Of a stretch of 64,000 bases of DNA, positions 50,787-60,024 are shown piece after piece. The DNA lies in NCBI RefSeq assembly GCF_011761565.1, contig NZ_JAASRM010000001.1:186139-250138 (forward strand). Direction: 5' to 3'. Every line of letters begins with the position of its first letter. Position 1 is the stretch's first letter. Below the pieces are notes generated by a model that searched no databases, was not told the DNA's origin, and saw only the letters and a list, made by a program, of their open reading frames with translations. Both the position numbers and the translations under genes were made by a program. The stretch comes from Rhizomicrobium palustre (GTDB taxonomy: Bacteria > Pseudomonadota > Alphaproteobacteria > Micropepsales > Micropepsaceae).

Positions 50787-53700
50787 ACGCCACCAGCTTT
50801 ACCAGCGCGGTGAGCACGCCCTGCACGCCTTTGAGGCGCTGTTCGGGGGTTTCCCAAACCCTGGAAATGACGATCTTCTGATCGGGGCGGACCTTCACGG
50901 AGGTCGGGCTTTCGCTGATCAGCTTCACCAGCCCCAAAGGATTGGCGAACTGGTTGTTGCGGAAGCCGATGACGCCGCCCTTCGGTCCCGCATCGATCTT
51001 GTCCACGCCCGCCTTCTTCGCCATCTGCTTGATCTGCACGATCTCGAAGAGATGCTTTACCTCTTCCGGCAGCGGCCCGAAGCGGTCGATCAATTCGGCG
51101 GCAAAGCGATCCATATCGGCGCGCGTCTCAATGGTGGAAAGACGGCGGTAAAGCGCCATGCGGACATTGAGGTCCGGCACATAGGCTTCCGGGATCAAGA
51201 CGGCCGCGCCGATATTGATATTGGGCGACCACTGCTCCGTAGCTTCCTTCTCAGGATCGCCGCCTTCCTTGAGCGAGGCCACCGCCTCTTCCAGCATCTC
51301 CTGGTAAAGCTCGATGCCGACTTCCTTGACGTGGCCGGATTGCTCTTCGCCCAGAAGATTGCCGGCGCCACGGATATCCATGTCGTGGCTGGCCACGGTA
51401 AAGCCCGCGCCCAGCTGATCGAGGGATTGCAGCACTTCCAGGCGCCGCTCGGCCGTCTCGGTCGGCTTATGATCGGCGGGCGTCGTCAGATAGGCATAAG
51501 CGCGCTGCTTGGAGCGGCCGATGCGCCCGCGGATCTGATAGAGCTGCGACAGGCCGAACATATCGGCGCGATGCACGATCATGGTGTTGGCATTCGGCAC
51601 ATCGAGGCCGGATTCCACGATATTGGTGGAAATCAGAACGTCGATCTTGCGGTCATAAAAGGCCGTCATGATCTCTTCGAGGGCGGTCGCCGCCATCTGG
51701 CCATGCGCCACCGCTGCCTTCACCTCCGGCACATTCTCTTTCAGGAATTCGTCAGCCTCGCGCAGATCGGAAATGCGCGGGCAGACATAGAAGCTTTGGC
51801 CGCCGCGATAATGCTCCCGCAGCAAAGCTTCGCGGATCACCATGGGATCGAAGGGTGTCACATAAGTGCGCACCGCGAGGCGGTCGATCGGCGGGGTGGT
51901 GATGAGCGAGAGATCGCGCACACCCGAGAGCGCCAATTGCAACGTGCGCGGGATCGGCGTCGCCGTCAGGGTCAAGACATGCACATCGGCCTTGAGGTTC
52001 TTCAAGCGCTCCTTATGCGAGACGCCGAAATGCTGTTCTTCGTCGACAATGACGAGACCAAGCCTGGTGAACTCAATGTTCTTGGCGAGCAAGGCATGGG
52101 TGCCAATGACGATATCGATATCGCCGGATTTGAGCCCTTCCTTGGTCTCGCGCGCCTCTTTGGCATCCACGAAACGGGAAAGCTGGCGCACCTTCACCGG
52201 GAAGCCCGCAAAACGCTGCGCGAAAGAGCGGTAATGCTGGCGGGCCAGAAGCGTGGTCGGTACCACCACCGCCACCTGGCTGCCGCTCATCGCCGCGACA
52301 AAAGCGGTGCGCAAAGCGACTTCGGTTTTGCCAAAGCCTACGTCACCGCAAACGAGGCGATCCATCGGGCGGCCCTTGGCGAGGTCTTCCACCGCATCGG
52401 CGATGGCTTTTTCCTGATCCTCGGTCTCTTGATAGGGAAAGCGGGCGCAGAATTCGTCCCACAGCCCTTGCGGCTTTTCGATTTCGGGCAAGGTCTTGAG
52501 TTCGCGCGCCGCGGCAATGCGGATGAGTTCGCCCGCGATTTCACGCACGCGTTCGCGCGCTTTGGCCTTGCGCGATTGCCAAGCGGTGCCGCCAAGCTTA
52601 TCGAGCACCGCATTGCTGTCGTCGCCGCCATAACGGGTCAGAAGCTCGATGTTTTCCACCGGCAGAAACAGCTTGCCGCCATCATATTGCAGCTCGAGGC
52701 AATCATGCGGCGCACCGGTGACATCGATGGTCTTAAGCCCGAGATAGCGCCCTACTCCATGTTCGATATGGGTGACGAGATCGCCCGGCGCCAGCCCCGC
52801 TGCTTCGGTGAGGAAGTTCTGGGCTTTGCGGGCGCGCTTATGGCTGACCATGCGGTCGCCGAGAATGTCCTGCTCGGCGATGACCACGAAATCGGGCGCT
52901 TCAAAGCCATGCTCGATGCCGAGCACGGCAAGGCCGATGGCACTCGGCGCCATCTTGGCGGCGTCATGCCAATCAGCGACGGGGCGCAGCGCCTTCACAC
53001 CGTGATCGGAAAGAACTCCGCCCATGCGCTCGGAGGAGCCTTCCGTCCAAGCGGCAATAATGACCCGCTTCTTTTCTTTCTGGACCTCGACGATGTGCTC
53101 GGCAGTGAGTTGGAAGACGTTGACATTGCCTTGCGCGCGTTCGGGAGCGAAATCGCGGCCAAGCTTGCCATGGGCATCGACGGATTTCATCGATTCCGGC
53201 GCCTGGAAGGGCGTCAACTCGCGCACCGGGAAAGCCTTCAGCATCGCCTCCCACTCCTCATGTGTGAGGTAGAGGGTTTCGGGCTTGAGCGGCTTATAGG
53301 GCGGGGCTTTCAACGCGCCTTTCTTATTGGCGTCGCTGTCGAGAAACTCACGGCGGGTTTGATAGTAATCGGTGACCAGCTCCAGTCGTGCCTTGCGGGC
53401 TTCCTCGCTGTGATGGCTGAGCATCACGAGGCTGCGCGGCGCGTAATCGAAGAGGGTTTCAAGCTTTTCGTAGAAGAGCGGCAGCCAATGCTCCATGCCC
53501 GGCGCTTTGCGGGCGGCGCTGACGCTTTCATACAAGGGATCGTCAATCGCAGGACCGAAAGCGGCGACATAGCCGCGGCGGAAACGCGACACGCCCGCTT
53601 CATCCAGCGGCACTTCGGAGGCAGGCAACAAATCGATGTTCTGCACCTCGCCGGAGGAAAGCTGGGTCTCGGCATCGAAGGTGCGAATGGCATCGAGACG

Positions 53701-54264
53701 ATCACCGAAAAAATCGAGACGCAAGGGATCAAGCCCCGGCGGCCAGAGATCGACAATACCGCCCCGCACCGCGAAATCGCCCGGCTCACGCACTGTAGAA
53801 GCGCGGGCATAGCCATTGGCGGCGAGAAAGCGCGCCAGATCCTCATGGGAAACCGTATCCCCGATCTTGGCGGCGAAGCTGGCAGTCTTGATGACATCGC
53901 GCGGCGGCACGCGCTGCAACACGGCATTGATGGTCGTCACCACCACCGCAGCACCGCTGTCTTTACCCCGGCGGGCCAAGGTGGCGAGGGTGGCGAGACG
54001 CTGACTTTCGATGTCAGGGCTCGGGCTCATGCGGTCGTAAGGCAAGCAGTCCCAAGACGGAAAGGTCAGAAGCTGCACTTGCGGCGCGAAGAAACGAATT
54101 GTCTCCACCGCGCTCGCCGCCTTGACGCCATCCTGCGCCACAAACAGCACTACGCCCTTGCGGCTTTCGGCGGCATGGGCCGCGAGCCACGCATCATAAC
54201 CTTCCGGCGCGCCGGAGACCGTGAGGCGGCCTTCCTGGCGGGCGATATAATTTACACGGTCCAA
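50785..54264 (-). CDS. mfd: Transcription-repair coupling factor
   Basis: A protein of about 1160 residues that removes RNA polymerase stalled at DNA lesions and recruits UvrABC. The N-terminal UvrB-like module begins EGRLTVSGAPEGYDAWLA. The CarD-like RNA polymerase domain is GDLVTHIEHGVGRYLGLKTI. The RecG-like translocase has Walker A CGDVGFGKTEVALRTAFV, DEEQHFG and TATPIPRTLQLAL. A C-terminal TRCF domain completes it. No ATG lies near the start: TTG at 54264, 6 bases after AGGA and overlapping sdhE by 13 bases, is preferred over a TTG at 54354 inside sdhE. Confidence 0.95.
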   Translation of the reverse strand: MDRVNYIARQEGRLTVSGAPEGYDAWLAAHAAESRKGVVLFVAQDGVKAASAVETIRFFAPQVQLLTFPSWDCLPYDRMSPSPDIESQRLATLATLARRGKDSGAAVVVTTINAVLQRVPPRDVIKTASFAAKIGDTVSHEDLARFLAANGYARASTVREPGDFAVRGGIVDLWPPGLDPLRLDFFGDRLDAIRTFDAETQLSSGEVQNIDLLPASEVPLDEAGVSRFRRGYVAAFGPAIDDPLYESVSAARKAPGMEHWLPLFYEKLETLFDYAPRSLVMLSHHSEEARKARLELVTDYYQTRREFLDSDANKKGALKAPPYKPLKPETLYLTHEEWEAMLKAFPVRELTPFQAPESMKSVDAHGKLGRDFAPERAQGNVNVFQLTAEHIVEVQKEKKRVIIAAWTEGSSERMGGVLSDHGVKALRPVADWHDAAKMAPSAIGLAVLGIEHGFEAPDFVVIAEQDILGDRMVSHKRARKAQNFLTEAAGLAPGDLVTHIEHGVGRYLGLKTIDVTGAPHDCLELQYDGGKLFLPVENIELLTRYGGDDSNAVLDKLGGTAWQSRKAKARERVREIAGELIRIAAARELKTLPEIEKPQGLWDEFCARFPYQETEDQEKAIADAVEDLAKGRPMDRLVCGDVGFGKTEVALRTAFVAAMSGSQVAVVVPTTLLARQHYRSFAQRFAGFPVKVRQLSRFVDAKEARETKEGLKSGDIDIVIGTHALLAKNIEFTRLGLVIVDEEQHFGVSHKERLKNLKADVHVLTLTATPIPRTLQLALSGVRDLSLITTPPIDRLAVRTYVTPFDPMVIREALLREHYRGGQSFYVCPRISDLREADEFLKENVPEVKAAVAHGQMAATALEEIMTAFYDRKIDVLISTNIVESGLDVPNANTMIVHRADMFGLSQLYQIRGRIGRSKQRAYAYLTTPADHKPTETAERRLEVLQSLDQLGAGFTVASHDMDIRGAGNLLGEEQSGHVKEVGIELYQEMLEEAVASLKEGGDPEKEATEQWSPNINIGAAVLIPEAYVPDLNVRMALYRRLSTIETRADMDRFAAELIDRFGPLPEEVKHLFEIVQIKQMAKKAGVDKIDAGPKGGVIGFRNNQFANPLGLVKLISESPTSVKVRPDQKIVISRVWETPEQRLKGVQGVLTALVKLVA

Positions 54265-54548
54265 GTCGGGTCCTTGCGGGAACAGAGCGCTTGCAGGCGC
54301 CGGAAAGTTGACGTGTCGAATGCGGGCGGCACGGCCACCTCGCCTTTCAGCCAAGTGAAGACGTCCTGATCCGGCGCTTTCAAAAGCGCATCGAGGTCAT
54401 CGAGTTCCTGTTCGCCGAGCGTATCGATCTGGTGCGCGGCAAAGGTCCCGAAGATCAGATCGACCTCCTTGAAGCCACGGCGCTGGCAACGGAACAAAAG
54501 TTGTTTGCGGCGGACCCCGAGGGACCCTCCGTTTTCGTCATTCGTCAT
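54252..54548 (-). CDS. sdhE: Succinate dehydrogenase FAD assembly factor
   Basis: A 98-residue small helical protein that helps attach FAD covalently to the succinate dehydrogenase flavoprotein. The conserved RGxxE motif is in CQRRGFKEVDLIFGTFA, and later marks are LDDLDALLKAPDQDVFTWL. The C-terminal FDTSTFRRLQALCSRKDP is longer than in the shortest family members. ATG at 54548. It precedes mfd and overlaps it by at least 13 bases, so the two are translated together. sdh genes are not in the window. Confidence 0.9.
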   Translation of the reverse strand: MTNDENGGSLGVRRKQLLFRCQRRGFKEVDLIFGTFAAHQIDTLGEQELDDLDALLKAPDQDVFTWLKGEVAVPPAFDTSTFRRLQALCSRKDPTWTV

Positions 54549-54586
54549 GGGGTGGATATAGCGCCGGACCGGGCGGTCTGAAAGGG

Positions 54587-55678
54587 CTAGACGCCGGTTT
54601 CCTGCACCAGATCGTAAGGGTTTGGCGTTGTACCGCCGCCGAGGCGCACGCGTGCCTGGATTTGTTTCAGGGGCTCGCCGCTGAGGTAATAGCGTCCGCG
54701 TTTTTCGCCCACCGCCTCCAAAAGCCCCAGATCGCAAAGGCGGCGCAAGTCCCGGCTGGCGACGACATCGGAAACGCCATTCTCGCTCTGATAGCGCCCG
54801 GCCCGCAGCATGTATCCAAAGACTGCATCGAGCAGCGCCGGTTGCATGCGGTCGTGGAGATCATGGGTGCGGGAAAGGTGCATCACCTCTTCCGCCGCGC
54901 GGGCCACCGCCTGACTGCGCTGAGCCAGTTGCGCGGTCTGTTCGTATTGGGCGCGCAGAATGAATTTCAGCCAAGCGCCGGGGCCGTTTTCCGTGATGCA
55001 CTGCTGGACGTAATCGTCCTTATGGCGGGCGAGCCATTCATCGAGAGCGCAAAAGACGGGGCTGAGCGCACTGCCGCAAGAAGCGATCAAAACATAGGCG
55101 AGCCGCGCCAGACGCGCATTGGCGCGCCGAAAGGGACGGATTTCGAGGAACTTCAGATGCACCAGAGCGGCGCGAACCAAGGGATCGCCGGTATCTTCGC
55201 GTAAATAGTCCATCACCTCGCCCATCAGCTTCGGCAGATCGGCGGCATCGGGTTCCGAGCCACCGCCGAGGCTGGCACCGGAGCGGTATTGGCCTGGAGC
55301 GGCGGGCATCTCTTCACTGGTGAGGAGAAAATGCAGGCTTTTGAAAAGCTGCGCGTTCCATTCGAGATAGGGATCGGTTTGGGCCTGCGAAATGAAGCGT
55401 AACGCATTGCGAGTGCCACTCAGCGCGCGATAGGCTGGATCTGTCAGCGATTCGGGCTTCTCCCCGTCCACCACGGCAAGCGCCTCGGCGGGTGAGGCTT
55501 TGATCCCGGCAAGGCTGGCCGAGCCGTGCAAGGTCCTGGCAAAGGCGTTGCGCTGCAGGAAACCCGGCCAAAGGCCCGGCAGTTGCGCCGCGCGGTACAG
55601 AAGCTGGTCCTGCTGGGCACGGATCAGTGCCAAAACCGCCAAATCGGCCCCATCCAACGCAAAAGACGGATAAATCAT
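54587..55678 (-). CDS. Degenerate Fic-domain protein with C-terminal winged helix
   Basis: A 363-residue protein with the Fic N-terminal and core domains, followed by a winged helix (about 290-350: YQSENGVSDVVASRDLRRLC, then LGLLEAVGEKRGRYYLSG). The AMP-transfer motif HPFxDGNGRxxR is RPFRRANARLAR (residues 181-192): catalytic His is Arg and both Gly are Ala. The inhibitory-helix motif usually ending EGN/EGI is HGSASLAGIKAS (51-62), without its Glu. It is therefore probably not an AMPylase but may be a DNA-binding regulator. A dyad lies just before its start codon. It diverges from recG. Confidence 0.85.
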   Translation of the reverse strand: MIYPSFALDGADLAVLALIRAQQDQLLYRAAQLPGLWPGFLQRNAFARTLHGSASLAGIKASPAEALAVVDGEKPESLTDPAYRALSGTRNALRFISQAQTDPYLEWNAQLFKSLHFLLTSEEMPAAPGQYRSGASLGGGSEPDAADLPKLMGEVMDYLREDTGDPLVRAALVHLKFLEIRPFRRANARLARLAYVLIASCGSALSPVFCALDEWLARHKDDYVQQCITENGPGAWLKFILRAQYEQTAQLAQRSQAVARAAEEVMHLSRTHDLHDRMQPALLDAVFGYMLRAGRYQSENGVSDVVASRDLRRLCDLGLLEAVGEKRGRYYLSGEPLKQIQARVRLGGGTTPNPYDLVQETGV

Positions 55679-55680
55679 GT

Positions 55681-55700
55681 CGAGAATATAAAATTTCTCG
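55681..55700 (-). promoter_or_regulatory. Dyad overlapping the Fic-gene promoter
   Basis: CGAGAA and TTCTCG are perfect 6-bp arms 8 bases apart, ending 3 bases from the Fic start codon. A TATATT that can serve as -10 lies inside it. A site for autorepression by the winged helix is plausible. Confidence 0.4.
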
Positions 55701-55729
55701 TGCTAAAAGTCAATTAATAATTATACTTC

Positions 55730-55748
55730 GGACGGATATATACCGTCC
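55730..55748. promoter_or_regulatory. Dyad between the Fic gene and recG
   Basis: GGACGG-ATATATA-CCGTCC, 6-bp perfect arms with an AT-only spacer, midway between the divergent starts. It could be an operator for either gene. Confidence 0.4.
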
Positions 55749-55795
55749 AACTCCGGGCCAAGACGGCCTGCCCAAGAAGGCCTATTTTTCTCTCC

Positions 55796-57877
55796 ATGCG
55801 CCCGTCGATTCTGTTCCCCCTTTTCGCGGATACCAGGAGCCTGCCCGGGGTTGGGCCGAGGCTGGAAAAGCTCATCAGCCAGGTCGCCGGGACGCGACTG
55901 AAGGACCTGATTTTCCACCTGCCGACCGGGGTGATCGACCGCTCCTACCGCCCCAAGCTGATCGCAGCAGAGGCCGGGCGCATCGTGACGGCGAGCGTGA
56001 ATGTGCTCGACCACTTGCCTCCGCGCGACAAGCGCCAACCCTTCAAAGTGCGCTGCAGTGATGACACCGCCACCATTGAGCTGGTGTTCTTTCACGCCCA
56101 TCAAGACTGGCTGAACAAATCCCTGCCCGTCGGCAGCCAGCGGGTAATTTCGGGCAAGGTGGAGCGGTTCAACAACCGCCTTTCCATGCCGCATCCCGAT
56201 TTCATCGCAGCACCGGGCGAAGAGATGCCCTTGCATGAGCCCGTCTATGCCCTGACCGAAGGGCTTTCGGGCAAGGTGCTTTCCAAGGCCATCCGCGGGG
56301 CGCTGGAAAAAGTCTCACCCCTGCCGGAATGGCTGGACCCGGCATATCAGAAAAAGATGAAATGGCCGGCCTTTCATGAGGCGATCAAAGCCGCGCATAG
56401 CCCGGTGAAGGAAGCTGACCTCGCGCCCGAAACGCCGGAGCGCCAGCGCCTGGCCTATGACGAGCTTCTCTCCAACCAGCTCGCGCTGATGCTGGTGCGC
56501 AAGCAGATGCGCGAAGTGAATAAAGGCCGCGTGCTGAAGGCCGAAGGCCGCCTGAAGGCAAAAGCCCTTGCCGCGCTGCATTTCACCCTGACCGAGGCAC
56601 AACAACAGGCCATTGCGGAAATCGAAGCCGATATGGCCTCACCCCAGCGCATGTTGCGGCTTCTGCAAGGCGATGTGGGTGCGGGTAAAACCGTGGTCGC
56701 CTTCATGGCGCTTTTGGATGCGGTGGAAGCCGGCACCCAAGGCGCGCTGATGGCGCCGACGGAAATCCTTTCGCGCCAGCATATGGCGGGGCTGGAAAAA
56801 CTCGCCGAGGCCTCGGGCGTGAAAATGGCGCTGCTGACTGGCCGCGAAAAAGGCGCACCGCGCGCCGCTTTGCTGAAAGCCTTGGCCGAAGGCGAAATCG
56901 ATATTCTCATCGGCACCCACGCCCTCTTCTCCGACGATGTGGTGTTCAAGGATTTGGGGCTGGTGGTGGTGGATGAGCAGCACCGTTTCGGGGTGCATCA
57001 ACGCATGACCCTGCAAGGCAAGGGCGAGCACGTCACCGATGTGCTGGTGATGACCGCGACGCCGATCCCGCGCACCCTCGCCCTCACCGCTTATGGCGAT
57101 ATGGAGGTTTCGCGCCTCTTCGGCCGCCCGCCGGGGCGCCAGCCCATCGAAACCCGCGTACTGCCGGTCTCGCGTCTTGAAGACGTGGTGGAGCATTTGA
57201 GGAAGGCGCTGGCGGCTGGCACGCGCGCCTATTGGGTTTGCCCGCTGGTGGAAGAATCCGAGAAGATCGATCTTGCCGCTGCCGAGGACCGCGCCCGCGA
57301 GCTCAGCGCCACGCTGGGCCCCAAGGTTGGCCTCGTGCATGGCAAAATGAAAGCGGCCGAACGCGATGCGGCGATGGCGAAATTCAAGGCGGGGGAGCTG
57401 CAGCTTCTGGTCGCCACCACGGTAATCGAAGTGGGCGTGGACGTGCCGGAAGCCACCATCATGGTGGTGGAACACGCCGAGCGCTTCGGCCTTGCCCAGC
57501 TGCATCAGCTGCGCGGACGTGTCGGGCGCGGTTCGGGCAAATCGAGCTGCCTGCTGGTTTATGCCCCGCCCTTAGGCGAAACCGCCAAGGCGCGCCTCTC
57601 CACCTTGCGCGATACCGATGATGGCTTTGTCATCGCCGAAGAGGATTTGAAGCTGCGCGGTCCGGGCGAGCTTTTGGGCACGCGGCAAAGCGGGCAGCTT
57701 GAATTCCGCCTTGCCGATATTTCCGCACACGGAGAGCTTCTGGCCTGCGCGCGCGACGATGCCGCCTTGATCCTCAGCCGCGACCCCGATCTCAAATCAG
57801 ACCGGGGCGTGGCGTTGCGCGTGCTACTCTACCTCTTTGGACAAGACGAAGCGGTGAAGTATCTGCGAGCAGGCTAA
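55796..57877 (+). CDS. recG: ATP-dependent DNA helicase RecG
   Basis: A 693-residue branch-migration helicase that remodels stalled replication forks and Holliday junctions. An N-terminal wedge/OB domain (SLPGVGPRLEKLISQVAGTR, ...VISGKVERFNNRLSM) is followed by the helicase core: Walker A LLQGDVGAGKTVVAFMALLD, DEQHRFG, TATPIPRTLALTAYGDMEVS, TTVIEVGVDVPEATIMVVEH and the C-terminal QLRGRVGRGSGKSSCLL. Normal length and intact motifs. Neighbouring mfd shares the same translocase ancestry. Confidence 0.96.
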   Translation: MRPSILFPLFADTRSLPGVGPRLEKLISQVAGTRLKDLIFHLPTGVIDRSYRPKLIAAEAGRIVTASVNVLDHLPPRDKRQPFKVRCSDDTATIELVFFHAHQDWLNKSLPVGSQRVISGKVERFNNRLSMPHPDFIAAPGEEMPLHEPVYALTEGLSGKVLSKAIRGALEKVSPLPEWLDPAYQKKMKWPAFHEAIKAAHSPVKEADLAPETPERQRLAYDELLSNQLALMLVRKQMREVNKGRVLKAEGRLKAKALAALHFTLTEAQQQAIAEIEADMASPQRMLRLLQGDVGAGKTVVAFMALLDAVEAGTQGALMAPTEILSRQHMAGLEKLAEASGVKMALLTGREKGAPRAALLKALAEGEIDILIGTHALFSDDVVFKDLGLVVVDEQHRFGVHQRMTLQGKGEHVTDVLVMTATPIPRTLALTAYGDMEVSRLFGRPPGRQPIETRVLPVSRLEDVVEHLRKALAAGTRAYWVCPLVEESEKIDLAAAEDRARELSATLGPKVGLVHGKMKAAERDAAMAKFKAGELQLLVATTVIEVGVDVPEATIMVVEHAERFGLAQLHQLRGRVGRGSGKSSCLLVYAPPLGETAKARLSTLRDTDDGFVIAEEDLKLRGPGELLGTRQSGQLEFRLADISAHGELLACARDDAALILSRDPDLKSDRGVALRVLLYLFGQDEAVKYLRAG

Positions 57878-57880
57878 AGC

Positions 57881-58573
57881 CTATTTGCGGTAGTCAGGCA
57901 CGGTATAGAAATACGCGCCCTCGCCACGATCGCCATTGGCCTTGTCGAGCCCGGTGATGCGCACCTCCACCGTTCCCTCGATAGGCTTGGCGGGCTGAAA
58001 GTGGACGAGATATGATACCATTGTCGGGCCTTTGCCAAAATATTCCTGCACACGTTCGACAGTATCGATCACAGCAGGCGCGCCGTTCACCGCAACCTTT
58101 AAATCCAGCTCATTTGGCAAGGGCGCGATATCCGGGTCCTTCTTCGTGTCCTTGGAGAGTGCCCGCGTCAGACTCATGGGCCGGAAATAAGCAAAATAGC
58201 CAGGCCCCGCACCCTGCACCTTGAAGACATTGACGCCGTAAATCTCGAGCCGGTGATAGCGCACATCGATGTTCATGTCGGACGCGACCGGCACATTCCA
58301 GGCCCAGAATTCAAGCCGCGACTTGCCGTAATCGGCCGTGGTGATGGATTCGAGCGCCATATAGCGCCCATCTTCCACAATCATGCGGTAGTGGCCATCA
58401 CCATCGGATTTGACCGTGTACAGATCATTGAAGGCAGACGATTTCAGGACCACCTCGGCACCGGCTACCGGTTTGCCGTCAAAATCGCGCACCGTGCCGC
58501 TGATCACATGTTGGCCCGCCTGCGCCGCCCCAAAGCTCAGCATCGCAAAAGCGGCCATCATCCATTTTGCCAT
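57881..58573 (-). CDS. Exported protein with carboxypeptidase-regulatory-like domain
   Basis: A 230-residue protein with a signal peptide (MAKWMMAAFAMLSFGAAQAG). The beta-sandwich domain ISGTVRDFDGKPVAGAEVVL is typical of carboxypeptidase-regulatory or Cna B-like folds. A second beta-rich half ends ITGLDKANGDRGEGAYFYTV. No catalytic motif is seen; the role is probably structural or binding, in the periplasm or on the surface. It converges on recG with a 3-base gap. Confidence 0.8.
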   Translation of the reverse strand: MAKWMMAAFAMLSFGAAQAGQHVISGTVRDFDGKPVAGAEVVLKSSAFNDLYTVKSDGDGHYRMIVEDGRYMALESITTADYGKSRLEFWAWNVPVASDMNIDVRYHRLEIYGVNVFKVQGAGPGYFAYFRPMSLTRALSKDTKKDPDIAPLPNELDLKVAVNGAPAVIDTVERVQEYFGKGPTMVSYLVHFQPAKPIEGTVEVRITGLDKANGDRGEGAYFYTVPDYRK

Positions 58574-58680
58574 ATCAATCCCCCTAAGAAAGATATGGGC
58601 TTAAGACTCTGCTGGCCGCATGACAATGCGCGATTGCGGCCACACAAAAATGCACACGCGACATGGACTGAAACTAGTGT

Positions 58681-60024
58681 TCAGGCTTTTCTCTCGTTGA
58701 GCGCAATCTGCGTGATGGCCACGATCCAAGCCACCATTGCTTCGGCCCAGGAAGCTGCGGGCGACATCCAGGTGGGATCGGTGTGCAGCGGCAAGAACAG
58801 CGCCCGTCCAGTGCCGTATTGTAGCCCGCCGATAATCGACGGCAGGAGTAAATAGAGCAGCAGCAACACTGCGAGCGCTAAAAGATCGCCGCCACGGCGT
58901 CGCGCCAGCATGTTCATCAACACGACGATGCCAAGGTCGCGAACGAGAAAGCCGAGAATTGAGGTGACAAGGGCTGCATCCGCCGGAAAGCCCGGCTCCA
59001 TTGTATTGGAGAGAATGAGATGCGCGACAAGAACCCCACCCAGGATCAAAGTGGCGAAGACCGACATCATCCAGCATTGCAGCCGCGACAAAGCCGAGCC
59101 GATGCGGAAATGGCCGATCTCCGATCCGAACCAGCGGAAGGCGACACGATCCTTAGCTTCCAGGAAAATGTTGATATAAGTGAGCCCCGCACAGACCAGG
59201 ACGACGAGATAGAGACGGCGCGAGTCCGCATCGGCGATCGGCAATTGCTTCGAGACCCAGGCGTCGAACCCGCCGACATAGCCCGCCACGAAAGTCAGAA
59301 AGGCGAGCCACACTAAGGGGCCGTTGACCTGTTTCAGCTCGCGCCGCATCAGCCGATAAGAGCCGAGCAAAATCCAGCCCGCGAAAACGGCTAGCGAGAC
59401 GAGAAGAAAGACTTCCGTCGGCAGGCTGGCGTTCCACCATGCAATATGATCTGAGCGCAGAAAACCGCCTAAGACAGGCCCGTTCGGATCGGCGATCGCC
59501 CATACCGCCAGTCCAACAGCCAGTCCGACGATCTGATAGATGAAGACCTCATATTGGGCGCGACCGTGACGGCGCACCACCCCGATAAGACTCGCCAGCA
59601 AGGCGGCGGCTTGGGCAATCACGCCGAGTGCGATGAAATAGAAAAGATCGGCCACTGCCACAGCCGGGCCGGAGCGGTTGAAGGCATCCGCCACAATCAC
59701 GACCAAGCAAATCGCCCCGCCCACCCAATTGAAGATAGTCGAGCCGAAGAGCTTGCCCCACATCAAGGTGGAGGCGCTCAGCGAAGAGAGGCGCTGGAAA
59801 TCCCAGGTGCGATCGCGAATTTCACCCACCACGCTGCGCGCCGCGTTACGCGCGCCCCAGAACACCACAACGATGTAGTAGAGCCAGCGTGCCGCGGTGC
59901 CAGGGCCATTCATGCCATCGGTCACCGCTGCCGCGAAAAACGCGAGCGAGAGCAGCGCCACCAGGACCACCAAACGGAGCGGTGTCAGTTCCAGCCAAAC
60001 ATTGCGCCGAAATTCCGGGTTCAT
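58681..60024 (-). CDS. ABC transporter permease
   Basis: A 447-residue membrane protein with about ten to twelve hydrophobic helices. EIRDRTWDFQRLSSLSASTLMWGK near residue 70 is a signature of ABC-2-type or Gld-type permeases. It overlaps the ATP-binding gene upstream by 4 bases. It forms an export system with it; the substrate cannot be told from sequence. Confidence 0.88.
   Translation of the reverse strand: MNPEFRRNVWLELTPLRLVVLVALLSLAFFAAAVTDGMNGPGTAARWLYYIVVVFWGARNAARSVVGEIRDRTWDFQRLSSLSASTLMWGKLFGSTIFNWVGGAICLVVIVADAFNRSGPAVAVADLFYFIALGVIAQAAALLASLIGVVRRHGRAQYEVFIYQIVGLAVGLAVWAIADPNGPVLGGFLRSDHIAWWNASLPTEVFLLVSLAVFAGWILLGSYRLMRRELKQVNGPLVWLAFLTFVAGYVGGFDAWVSKQLPIADADSRRLYLVVLVCAGLTYINIFLEAKDRVAFRWFGSEIGHFRIGSALSRLQCWMMSVFATLILGGVLVAHLILSNTMEPGFPADAALVTSILGFLVRDLGIVVLMNMLARRRGGDLLALAVLLLLYLLLPSIIGGLQYGTGRALFLPLHTDPTWMSPAASWAEAMVAWIVAITQIALNERKA

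Noticed and set aside
50782..54369. Open frame of 1195 codons on the plus strand opposite mfd
   Set aside because: It is antisense to a complete mfd with all motifs. High GC with strong third-position bias leaves the complementary frame open. The protein has no recognisable fold and is His/Ala/Gly-rich as shadows are.
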